64,000 nt of DNA from Serripes groenlandicus (taxonomy: Eukaryota > Mollusca > Bivalvia > Cardiida > Cardiidae). Below the pieces are notes generated by a model, which was given only the letters and a program-made list of their open reading frames with translations, made no database searches and was not told the origin of the DNA. Shown one piece after another: positions 15,655 through 26,900 of the stretch. A program made the position numbers and the translations under genes. The stretch spans positions 37,759,048 through 37,823,047 of the forward strand of contig JASEVX010000011.1 in assembly GCA_031761405.1 (NCBI GenBank). Reading direction: 5' to 3'. Each line of letters starts with the position of its first letter. Position 1 is the stretch's first letter.

Positions 15655-15990
15655 ATCTCATAGGAGGGTAGAATAGGGCATGCACTGGTCAGGTAGACCG
15701 GGCGATGCCCTATTCTACCCTCCTTGGACATGCCCTATTCTACCCTCCCTTGGAGATGAAATACCCTTCAAAGGAGGGTAGAATAGGGCATTCAGATGCC
15801 CTATTCTACCCTCCTTGGACATGCCCTATTCTACCCTCCCTTGGAGATGAAATACCCTTCAAAGGAGGGTAGAATAGGGCATTCAGATGCCCTATTCTAC
15901 CCTCCTTGGACATGCCCCCTCCTTTGGAGACGAAATACCCTCCAAAGGAGGGTAGAATAGGGCATTCGCAAAATGCCCTATTCTACCCTC
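15655..15990. repeat. cluster of nested palindromes near the element's right end
   Basis: About ten copies of GAGGGTAGAATAGGGCAT or its complement, arranged as facing pairs with 3-25 bp loops, at about 15662, 15705, 15730, 15773, 15796, 15821, 15863, 15886, 15943 and 15974. Spacers carry TTGGAGATGAAATACCCTTC units. A duplicated ACGACTAAGTCC precedes it. The strand could fold into several strong hairpins. Position suggests a terminal or replication-related region. Confidence 0.8.
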
Positions 15991-16009
15991 CTTTACTACT
16001 TATGCAGTC

Positions 16010-17050
16010 ATTTTTTTTCAAAACATGTGGTGGTAGTTTGATTAATATACAGTAGATTTACCTTTATATGCCAGTATGTATGACAGTCTATTTCAATCAA
16101 AGTGCTGAAAGGATTGATGGTAAAGGGGTGTCTGTAAGTTGAAAAGATATGGCATAGTGTATATGGATGCACGTTGTCAACAATGTATCATCGACATGTT
16201 AACAAACCAAAGCAGATATGTTTGAAACCGAGCAGCGACCATTAAGCATAATATTTCCTGTTCAGTTGACACTAAATATCCACACTGTATATTGGAATCA
16301 TACTGTTACATGTAAATGACAGACAATCGAAAGCATGCTAGAGTTATGTTTGTTGTGCAATTCACATCTGCAGGTCATAGGTTTCCTATAAACCAAGTTT
16401 GAAACTGATGCATTGAAAATTTACTCAGACAATGGCCGAAGAAAACATTCTCCTGATCACAGTAGTGTATAAGTGTGACCATGAAATGAATCTGCCAAAC
16501 AGAAACAGCGTTTGGACCAATGAATACAAACCGTGACGAACGTATGGTCAAAAAGACGGAAAGACAGTCGGTCGCTCCAGACAAAGTAAACTCAGCTTGG
16601 TGAAAGAACAAGAGCCCTTCCATGTGTTGCATTCGAGAAAGTCATATATAATAAGTGAGAACATGGAAAGATAAAATAAAGACATTCTCCAAAAACAGCA
16701 TGCTAGAGTGTTAGTGTGCACTGCACATCTGCAGGAGATAGGTTACCTTATAAACACGTTTTAAAATGTATTGAGACAATGGCCGAACTTTATAAGGAAA
16801 CATAGAATAACTCCTATTACTGCTTTATTTGTTCCTATCGGGTGCATTGTTTCCCATATACAATAAATCTGCTGCAGACGATATTTAGGGAAATGAAAAA
16901 TTCTATTCTATCTATAATTTATAGTATAAAATGGATAAAAAATTACATTATGCTTATAATTCAGCAATACGCTTTAAATTCAGTCTCATTCAAATCATTC
17001 CTCTCAGTCTCTGTCTGACCCAGACGTACTTCATTATGACTCACTCCATT
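16010..17050. other. non-coding host DNA with a diverged 100-bp direct repeat
   Basis: I see no convincing gene. Two related segments (about 16335-16450 and 16700-16800) share GCATGCTAGAG, CACATCTGCAGG and GACAATGGCCGAA in the same order. An 85-residue minus frame at 16375-16632 overlaps the first and has no recognisable domain. Confidence 0.5.
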
Positions 17051-17655
17051 CAGTCCTAAGTCACTCACCATCTCTCACAGCCACCCACAACTCTTTCACA
17101 GCTACCCTAATTATCTCACATCCACCATCAATCACAGCCACCATCACAGTTAACCTAATTCTCTCACCGCCACCATCAATCACAGCCACCATCACAGTTA
17201 ACCTAATTCTCTCACAGCCACCATCACCCATCATTACTCTCTGACAGTCACCATAACTCTTTCACAGCTAACCTAATTATCTCACAACCACTCACAGCCA
17301 CCATCACTCTCTCACAGCCACCATCACTCTCTCGCAGCCACCATCACTCTCTCACAGCCACCATCACTCTTTCACAGCTACCCTAATTCTCTTACAGTCA
17401 CCATCAATCACAGCCACCATCACTCTCTCACAGCTACCCACTCACAGCCACCATAACTCTTTCACAGCTACCCTAATTATCTCACAGCCACCATTACTCT
17501 CTCACAGCCACCATAACTCTTTCAGAGCTACCCTAATTATCTCACAGCCACCATCAATCACAGCCACCATCACCCTCTCACATCCACCCACTCACAACCC
17601 CCATCACTCTCTCACAGCCACACACTCACCATCACTCTCTCACAGACACCCTCGT
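17050..17655. repeat. CACAGCCACCATCACTCTCT minisatellite
   Basis: About 25 irregular copies of a 19-30 bp unit built from CACAGCCACCATCA and CTCTCT, with variants CAGCTACCCTAATT. Stop codons interrupt all frames, so non-coding. Confidence 0.85.
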
Positions 17656-17679
17656 ACACGTTTGACAAATGTCAGAAAC

Positions 17680-17766
17680 AATGTTGACCTAGCTGGGGCT
17701 CGAACCCACAACGCTTGTATTTTGAATTGACAGACGGCTGCTCTACCTACTGAGCTACCGAGTTTC
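17680..17766 (-). repeat. tRNA-headed SINE fragment
   Basis: The reverse strand gives a tRNA-like promoter half: GGTAGCTCAGTAGGTAGAGCA ... GGGTTCGAGCCCC. The body is missing. Confidence 0.6.
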
Positions 17767-18014
17767 ATACAAATCGATGCCATTACAAAATATATATTTA
17801 TGAAAAGTTAATTACCAGGTCAATACTACGCAGTAATATTAAAAATATGTTTTATGTTATCATCGACATAAAGTGGTATCTCAACATAATTATATAAGTA
17901 TTCGTGTCGTAATTTTAAACATTTTAAATTTATTACTAAATAAATATAAGTTACAGGTTTACCCATCAATCTTAGTCTTAAACCTATTAATACGTAAGCT
18001 CAGGTGCTTGAAAT

Positions 18015-18110
18015 AACACCGTTGTTATAGCCAAGTGGCTACGAACGAAGCGCTTCAAACCTTAACGTTCACTTTTCATTGGTTCGATCCTTATGCTAGG
18101 GGTGTATTTT
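18015..18110 (+). repeat. tRNA-like sequence with A and B boxes
   Basis: TAGCCAAGTGGCTACG (A box) and GGTTCGATCCTTA (B box) are about 55 bp apart, as in long-variable-arm tRNAs, but acceptor-stem pairing is not clear. Probably a pseudogene or SINE head. Confidence 0.4.
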
Positions 18111-18639
18111 TGTCTGTCTGTTCTTTTTTCTAAATTTGATTTGTATATATTACATATACGACCATCTATTTTTCTTTTCAGACAATTTCATTCAGTCGAT
18201 CATAAGATTCCTTTCATCTTCAAATGTTTCAATTCTAGTGCAATGTCAATGTACGTGTAATCTTGCCCCAAATGTTACAACGTATCTTACATGCACATAT
18301 ATCTTTTTTTATAAGATTAACTCGACAATATAAAATACATATAAATAATCGGCATACCTGTACTATAATCATTTAAAGAAACAAGAATCATGCTCGCATA
18401 AAACAAAATGAGCATCATAATAAAAAGGCCAAAATTGTAAAAGACATTCCGATTTAGATATTCTAACCCGTGACAATTGCAATTGCAGCTATGTGTGTTA
18501 AGTACAGAGCTATCTACGAAACAATGATGTGTAGAACCTATTTTAAATTGGATGCTGTACATATATTATACGGTGTCTCACGAAATTTAAATTTAGAAAA
18601 AAACATTACGAATATTTATGAGTACGAGACAGTTAAAAG

Positions 18640-18830
18640 TGAACGAGACAGACACAGGGGGAGAATAGAGACAGACAGACAGAGATAGCGAAAAAGAGAC
18701 ATAGAGACATAGTGAGTGTAGAGAGAGAGAGGGAGAGAGAGAAACAGAGGAAGAAAGAAAACGAGAGAGAGAGAGAGAGCGAAAGGGAAAAAATGAAAGA
18801 AAGACAGCAGACAGACAGACAGCCAGCTCC
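18640..18830. repeat. GA-rich low-complexity tract
   Basis: Purine-rich GAGA/GACAGACAGA repeats. Long open frames on the minus strand here are Ser/Leu-rich products of the repeat, not genes. Confidence 0.85.
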
Positions 18831-19057
18831 ATAAGTGTCTCTCAGCTTTACAGACAAACGAATTCAAATTCAAATTCAAATTCGATAATACTCAGAACAA
18901 TTCAATGATTGACATGAGAATAATGCAGTCATTAAACAATGGAAACGATTTAACCATTTCCATGTTACTGACGCTTGTTAACGCATATGCAGCAGACGGC
19001 ATTTGAAAACATCCTGACAAAAGCGGAAATTGCATTTCGTACATACAAACGTATAAA

Positions 19058-19198
19058 GGTAAAACTACTGCATAAAATTAAAAATCTACCATATGTATCG
19101 AGACACTGACTGCATGTTGTATTGCATATGAAGTTATTTGCACACCATAAAAAGGTTATTGTACTGTATATATATATATAATGTAAGTATGTGTATGG

Positions 19199-19249
<51 letters not shown>

Positions 19250-19815
19250 TGCGTGTGTATATGTGTGTATTTATACATATGCATATAAACTTGATTTTAA
19301 ACTTATTTAATTTAAACTTAGTTAAGTACTATTTCTCAACTATTTCATTGTCTTAACCATTTCTGTATGTATATTTGTGAATATCAACCATGAGCTGTTT
19401 ATGCTTAAGTTGAAAATAAAATTTCTGTTCTGTTCTGTTCTGTTCTGTTCTGTATCTGCACACTTTTGCACTTCATATAAATTGAATTACCACCATATAT
19501 AACGGAAAGAGCATTTCATATCATGGATAATGTACCATGTCAAATGAATTATGTACCTCGTATACATGAAACTGTACTGCGTATAATACAAACCAACATC
19601 ATAATACAGTAAAGGCCTTCCATATTCGGAGTTAACGGTAAACTGTTTGAGTGCTGGTATCCGAAAACATGATCCAATAGACCAATACAACTGCAATATT
19701 TGTGTACATTTACATAAGTAAATTATTTTGTACAATAAGTATTGTAGAGTTAAAGAACATACGAAGTAGAAATATTAAATTGAAATGCTTTGCAAAAACA
19801 ATTGCTTTATAGATG

Positions 19816-19849
<34 letters not shown>

Positions 19850-20050
19850 CTGATTGATTGATTGATTGATTTATTTATTTATTTATTTTTTAAGTGTAAC
19901 GACGTTTTGGCGATTTCGGTGATCACGACAGCAAGTTCACCTTAAGTTTTTTCCCTGGCTTTATCGAACCAGTACTACTGCATATAATTACAAAACTACC
20001 ATATGTATCGAGACAGTGACTGCATGTTGTATTGCATATGAAGTTATTTG
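19058..20050. repeat. 80-bp direct repeat pair flanking simple repeats
   Basis: The segments 19058-19140 and 19968-20050 share CTACCATATGTATCGAGACA, TGCATGTTGTATTGCATATG and AAGTTATTTG in order. Between them lie (TA)n at about 19205-19245, (TTCTG)n at 19425-19453 and (GATT)n at 19815-19870. Confidence 0.75.
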
Positions 20051-20180
20051 AAACGTTATATGACGTTATTCACAAAGCACTTGATCAATTATCGGAAAAA
20101 TGAATGACCGATCCGAGGTTCGAACTCTCATCCCTTGGCTTGAAATGTCTCGTAGTTCCTGACTGAGCTATTGCGATTCG
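19900..20180 (-). repeat. tRNA-headed SINE, minus orientation
   Basis: Starts after the (GATT)n tail with AACGACGTTTTGGCGAT and ends in a reverse tRNA-like head (GAGGTTCGAAC ... CTGAGCTATTGCGA). It overlaps the second 80-bp repeat. Confidence 0.5.
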
Positions 20181-20389
20181 ACATTTAAAAAACATGTAAG
20201 GACAGACTGACAGAAGGGCGGACTGACAAAAGGGTAAAAGGAAGGAAGAACAGAAGGACGGACGGCCGGGCAAACTGAAGGTTGGTAGGACATCTTGAAT
20301 ATTAGCCCGCAATGTACTAAGTGGTGGACTATTTATTACGCTTTCGCGGATTTATGAGATTTTCGAACGTTTAAGATTGCACTGTCTGA

Positions 20390-20772
20390 TAACCAGTCGT
20401 ATAACCTCGGCTGTACTAGTTAACATGAATGAAATATCGTACGGCGTTCTGAAAACCAGTCGGATGACCTCGGCCGTACTCGTTAACACGAATGAAATAT
20501 CGTACGGCGTTCTGAAAACCAGTCGTATAACCTCGGCTGTACTCGTTAACACGAATGAAATATCGTACGGCGTTCTGAAAACAAGTCGTATAACCTCGGC
20601 TGTACTCGTTAACACGAATAAAATATCGTACTGCGTTCTGAAAACAAGTCGTATAACCTCGGCGGTACTCGTTAACACGAATGAAATATCGTACGGCGTT
20701 CTGAAAACCAGTCGTATAACCTCGGCTGTACTCGTTAACACGAATGAAATATCGTACGGCGTTCTGTTACAC
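20390..20772. repeat. 63-bp minisatellite, six copies
   Basis: The unit includes CTCGTTAACACGAATGAAATA and CGTACGGCGTTCTGAAAAC; the GAAAACCAGTC marker recurs every 63 bp. Because 63 is a multiple of 3, both strands stay open (142 and 129 codons), but the products are pure repeats and I do not call them genes. Confidence 0.9.
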
Positions 20773-20889
20773 TTGTGTCTTAAGGGACTGCTTCAAGACA
20801 TTTGATCTCCAATCTTCATATGATTGATGGTTTGGTATTTTACGCCGCTTTCAACATTATATAACGGCGTACCAGCACTACTTTATTAC

Positions 20890-21056
20890 CCCGTTCTAAT
20901 TAAGCCAGTTATTGGGGGGAAAAGTAACTAGTTGGCTTTTATGAACAGTCTATGTCGAGATCATTATGAGCAATTTCTCTTTTTGCCACAATGATTTCAA
21001 AAGTTGTCTGCTACAGAGGCGTCATAAAGCGACTATATGTGGGGAAAGGGTAAATT
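20890..21056. mobile_element. palindromic element family C, right half
   Basis: GAGCAATTTCTCTTTTTGCCACAATGATTTCAAAAG, then TCTGCTACAGAGGCGTC and GGGGAAAGGGT match the right part of the better copies near 36312 and 56832. Confidence 0.55.
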
Positions 21057-21399
21057 GCAATCAAGAGGGATTTACTTTATTATTTTCTGTTCGTAATAAT
21101 AGACGACAGCAAAACGAATTCCAAACATTTTGTGATCATGCAGAAAACATGAGATTAACATTATTATCGTCTAGTCAATTACTGATAAATCATTTTTTAT
21201 TGCCAAAGTATGCACTTTAATTTTTATTTACCATCATCTTACTTTTTTTTCGTAAATAGGTAGCACCTATAGATATATTACGTATTTGATACACATACAT
21301 TACGTCACTTGTATAATGACGTAATTACGTTGACGTTGATTCAAGTTGTCATAGCGATGACGTAGCGCTATAAGGAAATACAAGAACGTGGCTATCGGC

Positions 21400-21455
21400 A
21401 TGGTTCAGGAAATATGTATACCGAGGTTTTCAATTTATACAGAGGAATATGAACT
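21400..21455 (+). CDS. tentative first coding exon of the SH3-like gene
   Basis: ATG in CGGCATGG context, 18 codons (MVQEICIPRFSIYTEEYE) and a GTGAGT donor at 21456, leaving two bases of a codon. Its phase joins cleanly to the exon candidate at 23179. No further evidence ties it to the downstream exons. Confidence 0.3.
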
Positions 21456-21736
21456 GTGAGTTTATTTCTGTATTGTGCATATTTCTTTATAGCATTTGTA
21501 AACACGTAAACTAACGGGTATATTGAACTAGTTTTTAGGAATCATTCACTAGATATTGTTCGAATTAGTTAATAAAGTCGTTTGATCTAGACAAGATTAG
21601 CTTCAGTCGTATTTCTTTTCTATCAGTTATCCACAGAGAACGTATTCAAACATTTAAACATTATTATGTTTCGCGTAGAATTAATATAAAGCAATATATA
21701 AAATATCACCTTATAGTTGGTATTCATGTTTATTTG

Positions 21737-21915
21737 AATAGCCTCGATGGTGTAGTGGTAGAACGTCCGCCTCGGGCTATGATTTACCATCATTGGCGCT
21801 CAGGGTTATGGGGTAAGCATTACGACTGACTCGCTGGTATCAGGATAAATGAACCACTATTAGTAGTAACTTAAATCGGATACGCCGTGATGAAACTGAA
21901 CAATTGCTGAAAGCG
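21737..21915 (+). repeat. tRNA-headed SINE, family 1
   Basis: Head GCCTCGATGGTGTAGTGGTA (A box), then a diagnostic body: CATTACGACTGACTCGCTGG, GGATAAATGAACCA, ACGCCGTGATGAAACTGAAC, AATTGCTGAAAGCG. The same body recurs at 26060, 29400, 31752, 45346, 46771 and 52680, and in reverse at 34285, 38565, 42970 and 44795. Confidence 0.7.
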
Positions 21916-22108
21916 ATGTAAAACATAATTAAAACATGATTATTATATCGGACAATGTATGTTCTTTGTTCACTATATGTTAAAGTACGATTGAACATCA
22001 GACCATGTGGAAATCTCTGTACATATTCTTTATCTAGGTTTGGCATTATCCCTTTCCTCCATGCATACGCGTTTTGACTCATATACTGCATACATATTTT
22101 TTACATAA

Positions 22109-22312
22109 TTATTGTAGATCTTGGAAATCTGTAATGTCGGTGTTTCGATAGAAACGTTTATAATCACCAGCAGCATTCACCACAGCTAAACATCTTCTTC
22201 GCATGTATGCGATCAAGCGACGCAAACAGTTAATGGGAATGTTACGCCACTCCTGGATAATCGCATTGGTTAGTTGTTGAAGGTTTCCAGGCTGTCTCGG
22301 ACGCGAAGACAA
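22109..22312 (-). pseudogene. C-terminal remnant of a Tc1-like transposase
   Basis: The 67-residue frame contains NLQQLTNAIIQEWRNIP and LIAYMRRRCLAVVNAAG, the usual C-terminal end of Tc1-family DDE transposases. The catalytic domain is absent. A piece of the same sequence (AGCTGTGGTGAATGCTGCTGGTGG near 22319-22342) is repeated in inverted orientation just outside it. Confidence 0.75.
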
Positions 22313-22569
22313 TGTTTAGCTGTGGTGAATGCTGCTGGTGGTCACACCCGCTACTGACTTATCCTCCGAACTTTAAAAATGCACCCTTCAATCAATTAGT
22401 GCATTTTATTGTAATCTACTGTGTTATTTTGTTAAGTTTTTGTTTTTCATTCTGTTACAGGATAGTTATGTGATACTCTTGTCAAATTGCAGTGTATTTG
22501 GTATAATATTAAATGAAATATTTATACTTATGTACATATGCGCGTTGGAAGTTTTGTCTAGTATATATT

Positions 22570-22667
22570 AGCCGTTCCACATAAAAATCAAAAGTGGACT
22601 CTGCGTAAATTATCGACCCGGACTGCGCAGGCTGATCTTGGTCGATACATTACGCAGAGTCAATAAT
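22570..22667. mobile_element. palindromic element family A, internally deleted
   Basis: GCCGTTCCAC and GTGGACTCTGCGTAAA at the left join directly to the right arm (GCGCAGGCTGATCTTGGTCGA, ACGCAGAGTC). The central part and right tip are lost. Confidence 0.65.
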
Positions 22668-23178
22668 TTATTTATGATAGTTCGTTGAAGTTGTGTTTCA
22701 TTTGCTTATATTAGCTGATTGCATTAATTATGTACATGTACATGTAGTTCATTAATGATATTGTATTTGATCTTTCCTTTTTCTATATACATGTAAGACA
22801 TTTGACAAAATGGCCGTCAGGGGAAGTAATTAGTATAGTAAATGGAACTATGTTCATTAAGCAAACCATGCCGTAATCCTTGGTTGAGTTTAACCATATT
22901 CTATTTCCCATATTTCCATCGTTTCAAATATATACAATTCATCGTTTTGAGGATGGGAACGATATTGCAAACTAGTTAAGTCCCTCTCAAGATTAAAATG
23001 AATTATAACCAAAATTACTGACAAAGTGTAATACTTGGTTTTCCTCCTAGAATTCTAACAAGTCAAAAGGCCGGCCACGCCCGATGCCAATCGGAACACT
23101 TCCGACGAACTTGAAAAGCAGTTGTAGATTTCATGAGTCCATATGGTCGTCGTTGTTTTGAGCTTCTTTTCTTTATAG

Positions 23179-23228
23179 GTATTTGAACTTAATGGACTTC
23201 CTCGTGCTGTCTGAGAGGTTATATCGAG
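23179..23228 (+). CDS. tentative exon
   Basis: Pyrimidine tract and TTTATAG acceptor, then an open stretch (YLNLMDFLVLSERLYR) and a GTAAAG donor. It joins in phase with the exon at 21400, but its 3' phase does not fit the exon at 23946, so another exon would be needed between. Confidence 0.25.
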
Positions 23229-23945
23229 GTAAAGAAACGCGAAAAGGTGATAGTCCGGCCACAAGTGTTCTCCGGGATCTTGGAAACACCATGAAACTAC
23301 CGAGTACGTATTCATGGCTACTAACGAAATAGTCAATACAGGTCTGTCCTGTGTTCAATAGACACTGTAACCGCAACCGAAAGTCCAGTACGTTTCGGGA
23401 CATATCCGTGGAAACCGACCTCGTATCGTCGAAACAAAATCGGTTTTAATGAAAATTATAGAACAATATATTTTAGTGTCTTTGGAGAAGTAAGTCAAGA
23501 TTGTAAATCTGTCAAGGTAAAATGCATTCATGTACAAGTTGTCTCTGACAGAAACAGGTTAGAATTAAGCATACTTGTTTCCTTGAGTCACTTGAATCAA
23601 TCTACAGCGGTAGACGAGTGTTTGGAAATTGTCATACATGGCTTTAACACATTTTTGCTCGCTGTTATAATATAGGTAGATGACGGGTTGGAAACTGATT
23701 TGAGTAGCGGTTTTAATTTTACCTATACCACAAAAGCGCACTAATATGTCAGACGATCATGTTGGACCTTTCCAAATTTCAATCTACCGTTGTACAGTGT
23801 GGATGGTTATTGTTAAGATACTGTTATACATTGAAAGACAAATATGATAAACATCAATAGAGTATATCCTGTGATGAGGGGGTTCTACCTTTGTACCATT
23901 GTTTTGTTGCCCCAAAAACGGCGCAAGTACGGGTTATGTCTCCAG

Positions 23946-26900
23946 GAAACAGACTCCATCTTCTCTCATTCAGATGCATTTATACAAGACTTGTTCTTCG
24001 TACTTCGAGATGCCGCATTTACTTATGGACCAATGCCACCTACAAAATCGAAAGAGAAGAACTCTAAACTGTGAGTACATATTTCTATCTAAAGGGACCG
24101 GGTATCAGGACCTTTCGGCTGACACTGAATTTGCTACAAATAATTGATTTGCAAGTTAAATTCTGTTTAAATTAACTATGTAGTAGAAGTAGTAGTAATT
24201 TAAAATTTAATTTAAGTGACACACTATTCAATTTATATGAAGCAGATTAATACAGCAGTATAGCATTCGCATTTGTTTGTAAATAATACGTGTACATATT
24301 GAGCGTACTACCTAGCCATACTTAGACACTATGTCACAATAGAGTTACCTCTAAGCTTTAACAGAATCCAAAGTAAATGAGGAATTCATAATGCAATAAA
24401 AAGCTCACCCCGCGAACATTATCGAACGCCTTTACTGTCTTATTATGTTTTTTGTATTACGCAGTACATTTCCATGTATACGAGGTACATATTTCAGTTG
24501 ACATCGTACTTTGTTCATGATAAGCAGTGCATTTTCTATAATATATGGTGGTTATTTAACAATATGCAGTGCAAAATTGTGTAAATGCAATAGAATAACT
24601 ATTATTTATTGTACGTCATATGCAATACAAACAACATTAAATGCAGTCAGTCGGTCGATACATGTGGTGCTGTTTTGAATAGATGTATTAGTTTTAGCTT
24701 TATATGGGTGCATTTTCATTGTGGATGATCATACTTTTCGGCATTCTCCGGTAATGCACGGAAAATACCAGAATGACAGATATAGATTAACATAAACACC
24801 GTCTAGACCATTTTAAAACATTATATAATATAAGTGTACACATTTTCAGAATATACGAGGTGCAGAATGCAGTCGATGCAGACGCACATTAAGGCCTCAA
24901 GCAGACAATTCTTGAAATCATTGTGGCAAAAGGACAAACTGCTCATCTTCAGATCTGTTTCCATTTGCCACAATAAGTTCAACGGAATTATTTCCGGAAA
25001 ATTCCGAGAATAATAGATAGATCACCGAACAATCTATAAATAGAAATTCTGAATTCTGAATACACGAGAGGCAGATTGACTGAAATCTTCACTGAAATCT
25101 GCTCTAGACGATGCTGAAATTAAAATCAGATGACTCTTGAAATATTTTCTGCGGTAAATGTGTAACACTTACCCAAATGAAACAAATCTTCAGCGGATAA
25201 ATTTGACAACATTGAAGCAAAATTATGGAAAATCTGTGTAAATGAAAGTACAATTTTAGAATCGATTTTAAAACAATGTGACATAAGCAGAACATTGCTT
25301 ATTAAGACCAATATCTCCATTGCCACACTGTTTTCATATTCAATTCCACTCGAGAAAGCATCTGCTTATCGGAAAGGGTTTTCATTCCTCTTATAATTGA
25401 TTGATTTATTGGGATTTACGCCGTTTTAAACAATTGTTCAGTCAAAACACGGCGGCTAGTTCACCTACTTATATGTCTCCTGGCTTTCTCACAACATACT
25501 TTCCAAGCAACTGGCTGCTTTTTCACATATACTGTTATGTTAGCCCATTTGTGGAAGACCAATGAATTTTGTCAAACGTCGGAAAGAGTGTTGGCCGAGC
25601 TGGGGATCGAACTCACAATCCCTGGATAATCAGCCTTCTTCGCTACCGACTGATCAATTCTTAGACCGGATCTGTCGTTCGAAAACTGCTGATATCGAGG
25701 GCTTGGCGTGAAACGGTTGTAATTAAAAACCTATTTTGAAAACCTTAGTTTAGGGGCAATTTTGACCCTTTTGTAAACAATACAAATTTAGGTGCCATTG
25801 CTCATTCTGAGCAATGGCACCTAAATTTCCATTGTTTACCAACAAAAATGATTTAACGATTATAAAGACTTTATGGCGAGGTAATTAACGTTGGTAAAAA
25901 AATACCAATTTTAGTTACAACCGTTTCACGCCAAGCCCTCGATATGCTCTTTTCTTGATTTGATATTATTTTCGTTTTAGATGGTTAAGAGTATGTGGAT
26001 AAGGAAGCTGCACACGCATTAAATTGATTGTGAATCGATAGAAAGACTTTAACAATGGTAGTAACGGCTGCCCTCATTGGCTTTTAGCGTTGTGGGGTTT
26101 GCATTACGACCGACTTGCTGGTGTCAGAATAAATGAACCAGTAGTAATGTTAACTTACCCAGGAAACGCCGTGATATAACTGACTGGCTGGTGTCAGAAT
26201 AAATGGACCAGTAGTAATGTTAACTTACCCAGGAAACGCCGTGATATAACTGACTGGCTGGTGTCAGAATAAATGGACCAGTAGTAATGTTAACTTACCC
26301 AGGAAACGCCGTGATATAACTGACTTGCTGGTGTCAGAATAAATGGACCAGTAGTAATGTTAACTTACCCAGGAAACGCCGTGATATAACTGACTGGCTG
26401 GTGTCAGAATAAATGGACCAGTAGTAATGTTAACTTACCCAGGAAACGCCGTGATATAACTGACTGGCTGGTGTCAGAATAAATGGACCAGTAGTAATGT
26501 AAACGCCGTGATATAACTGAACAATTGTTGAAAGCCGCGTGAAACACCAAACAATCAATTAAACAAAACGAAGGATCTCTTGAAAAGGACGACAACTCGA
26601 CGACTTCTATTGTTACCTTTTGACTTCGAGTTATCGCGCGTCGACTATATATATCAAGTAATATTGACACGGACTGATTTAGCGACAGCAAATATCGTAA
26701 CATAGACATGTTTTTGTTTGTATTTTTTAATGTAATTCCGAATGATATTCCTGATCCTGAAACAGTTCTTTTGCTTGATTTCGTTTTAAGTTTCACAGTG
26801 GAGTTGTTATCCCAGTGGAGTAAACAGAAAGCCGATCTTAAAAAACTGATCAAACGTCACATAGATCCCGTGATGACGCTTAAAGAGTGCCAACAAGTAA

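Larger units (their letters stand above)
1..16006. mobile_element. Maverick/Polinton (adintovirus-like) element, left end outside window
   Basis: Seen: one compact block carries the diagnostic set of genes, PolB with exonuclease and polymerase motifs, packaging ATPase, D,D35E integrase, double-jelly-roll major capsid protein, penton-like minor capsid protein and adenain-type protease, mostly on the plus strand with very short spacers. Known: this set defines Mavericks/Polintons and adintoviruses, large self-synthesising virus-like elements integrated in animal genomes. The left boundary is not in the window, because a minus-strand gene runs off base 1. The right boundary is inferred to lie just after a palindrome cluster, at an ACTACT string near 15995-16000, since beyond it there are only host repeats. 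Four genes carry one disabling change each, so this copy is probably not autonomous as read. Target-site duplication and terminal inverted repeats cannot be tested here. Confidence 0.93.

Noticed and set aside
18593..18879. Leu/Ser-rich minus-strand frames as membrane proteins
   Set aside because: They come from a GA-rich low-complexity tract and occur in three frames at once.
20352..20805. Two overlapping 129- and 142-codon frames as genes
   Set aside because: Both are translations of a 63-bp minisatellite whose unit is a multiple of three.
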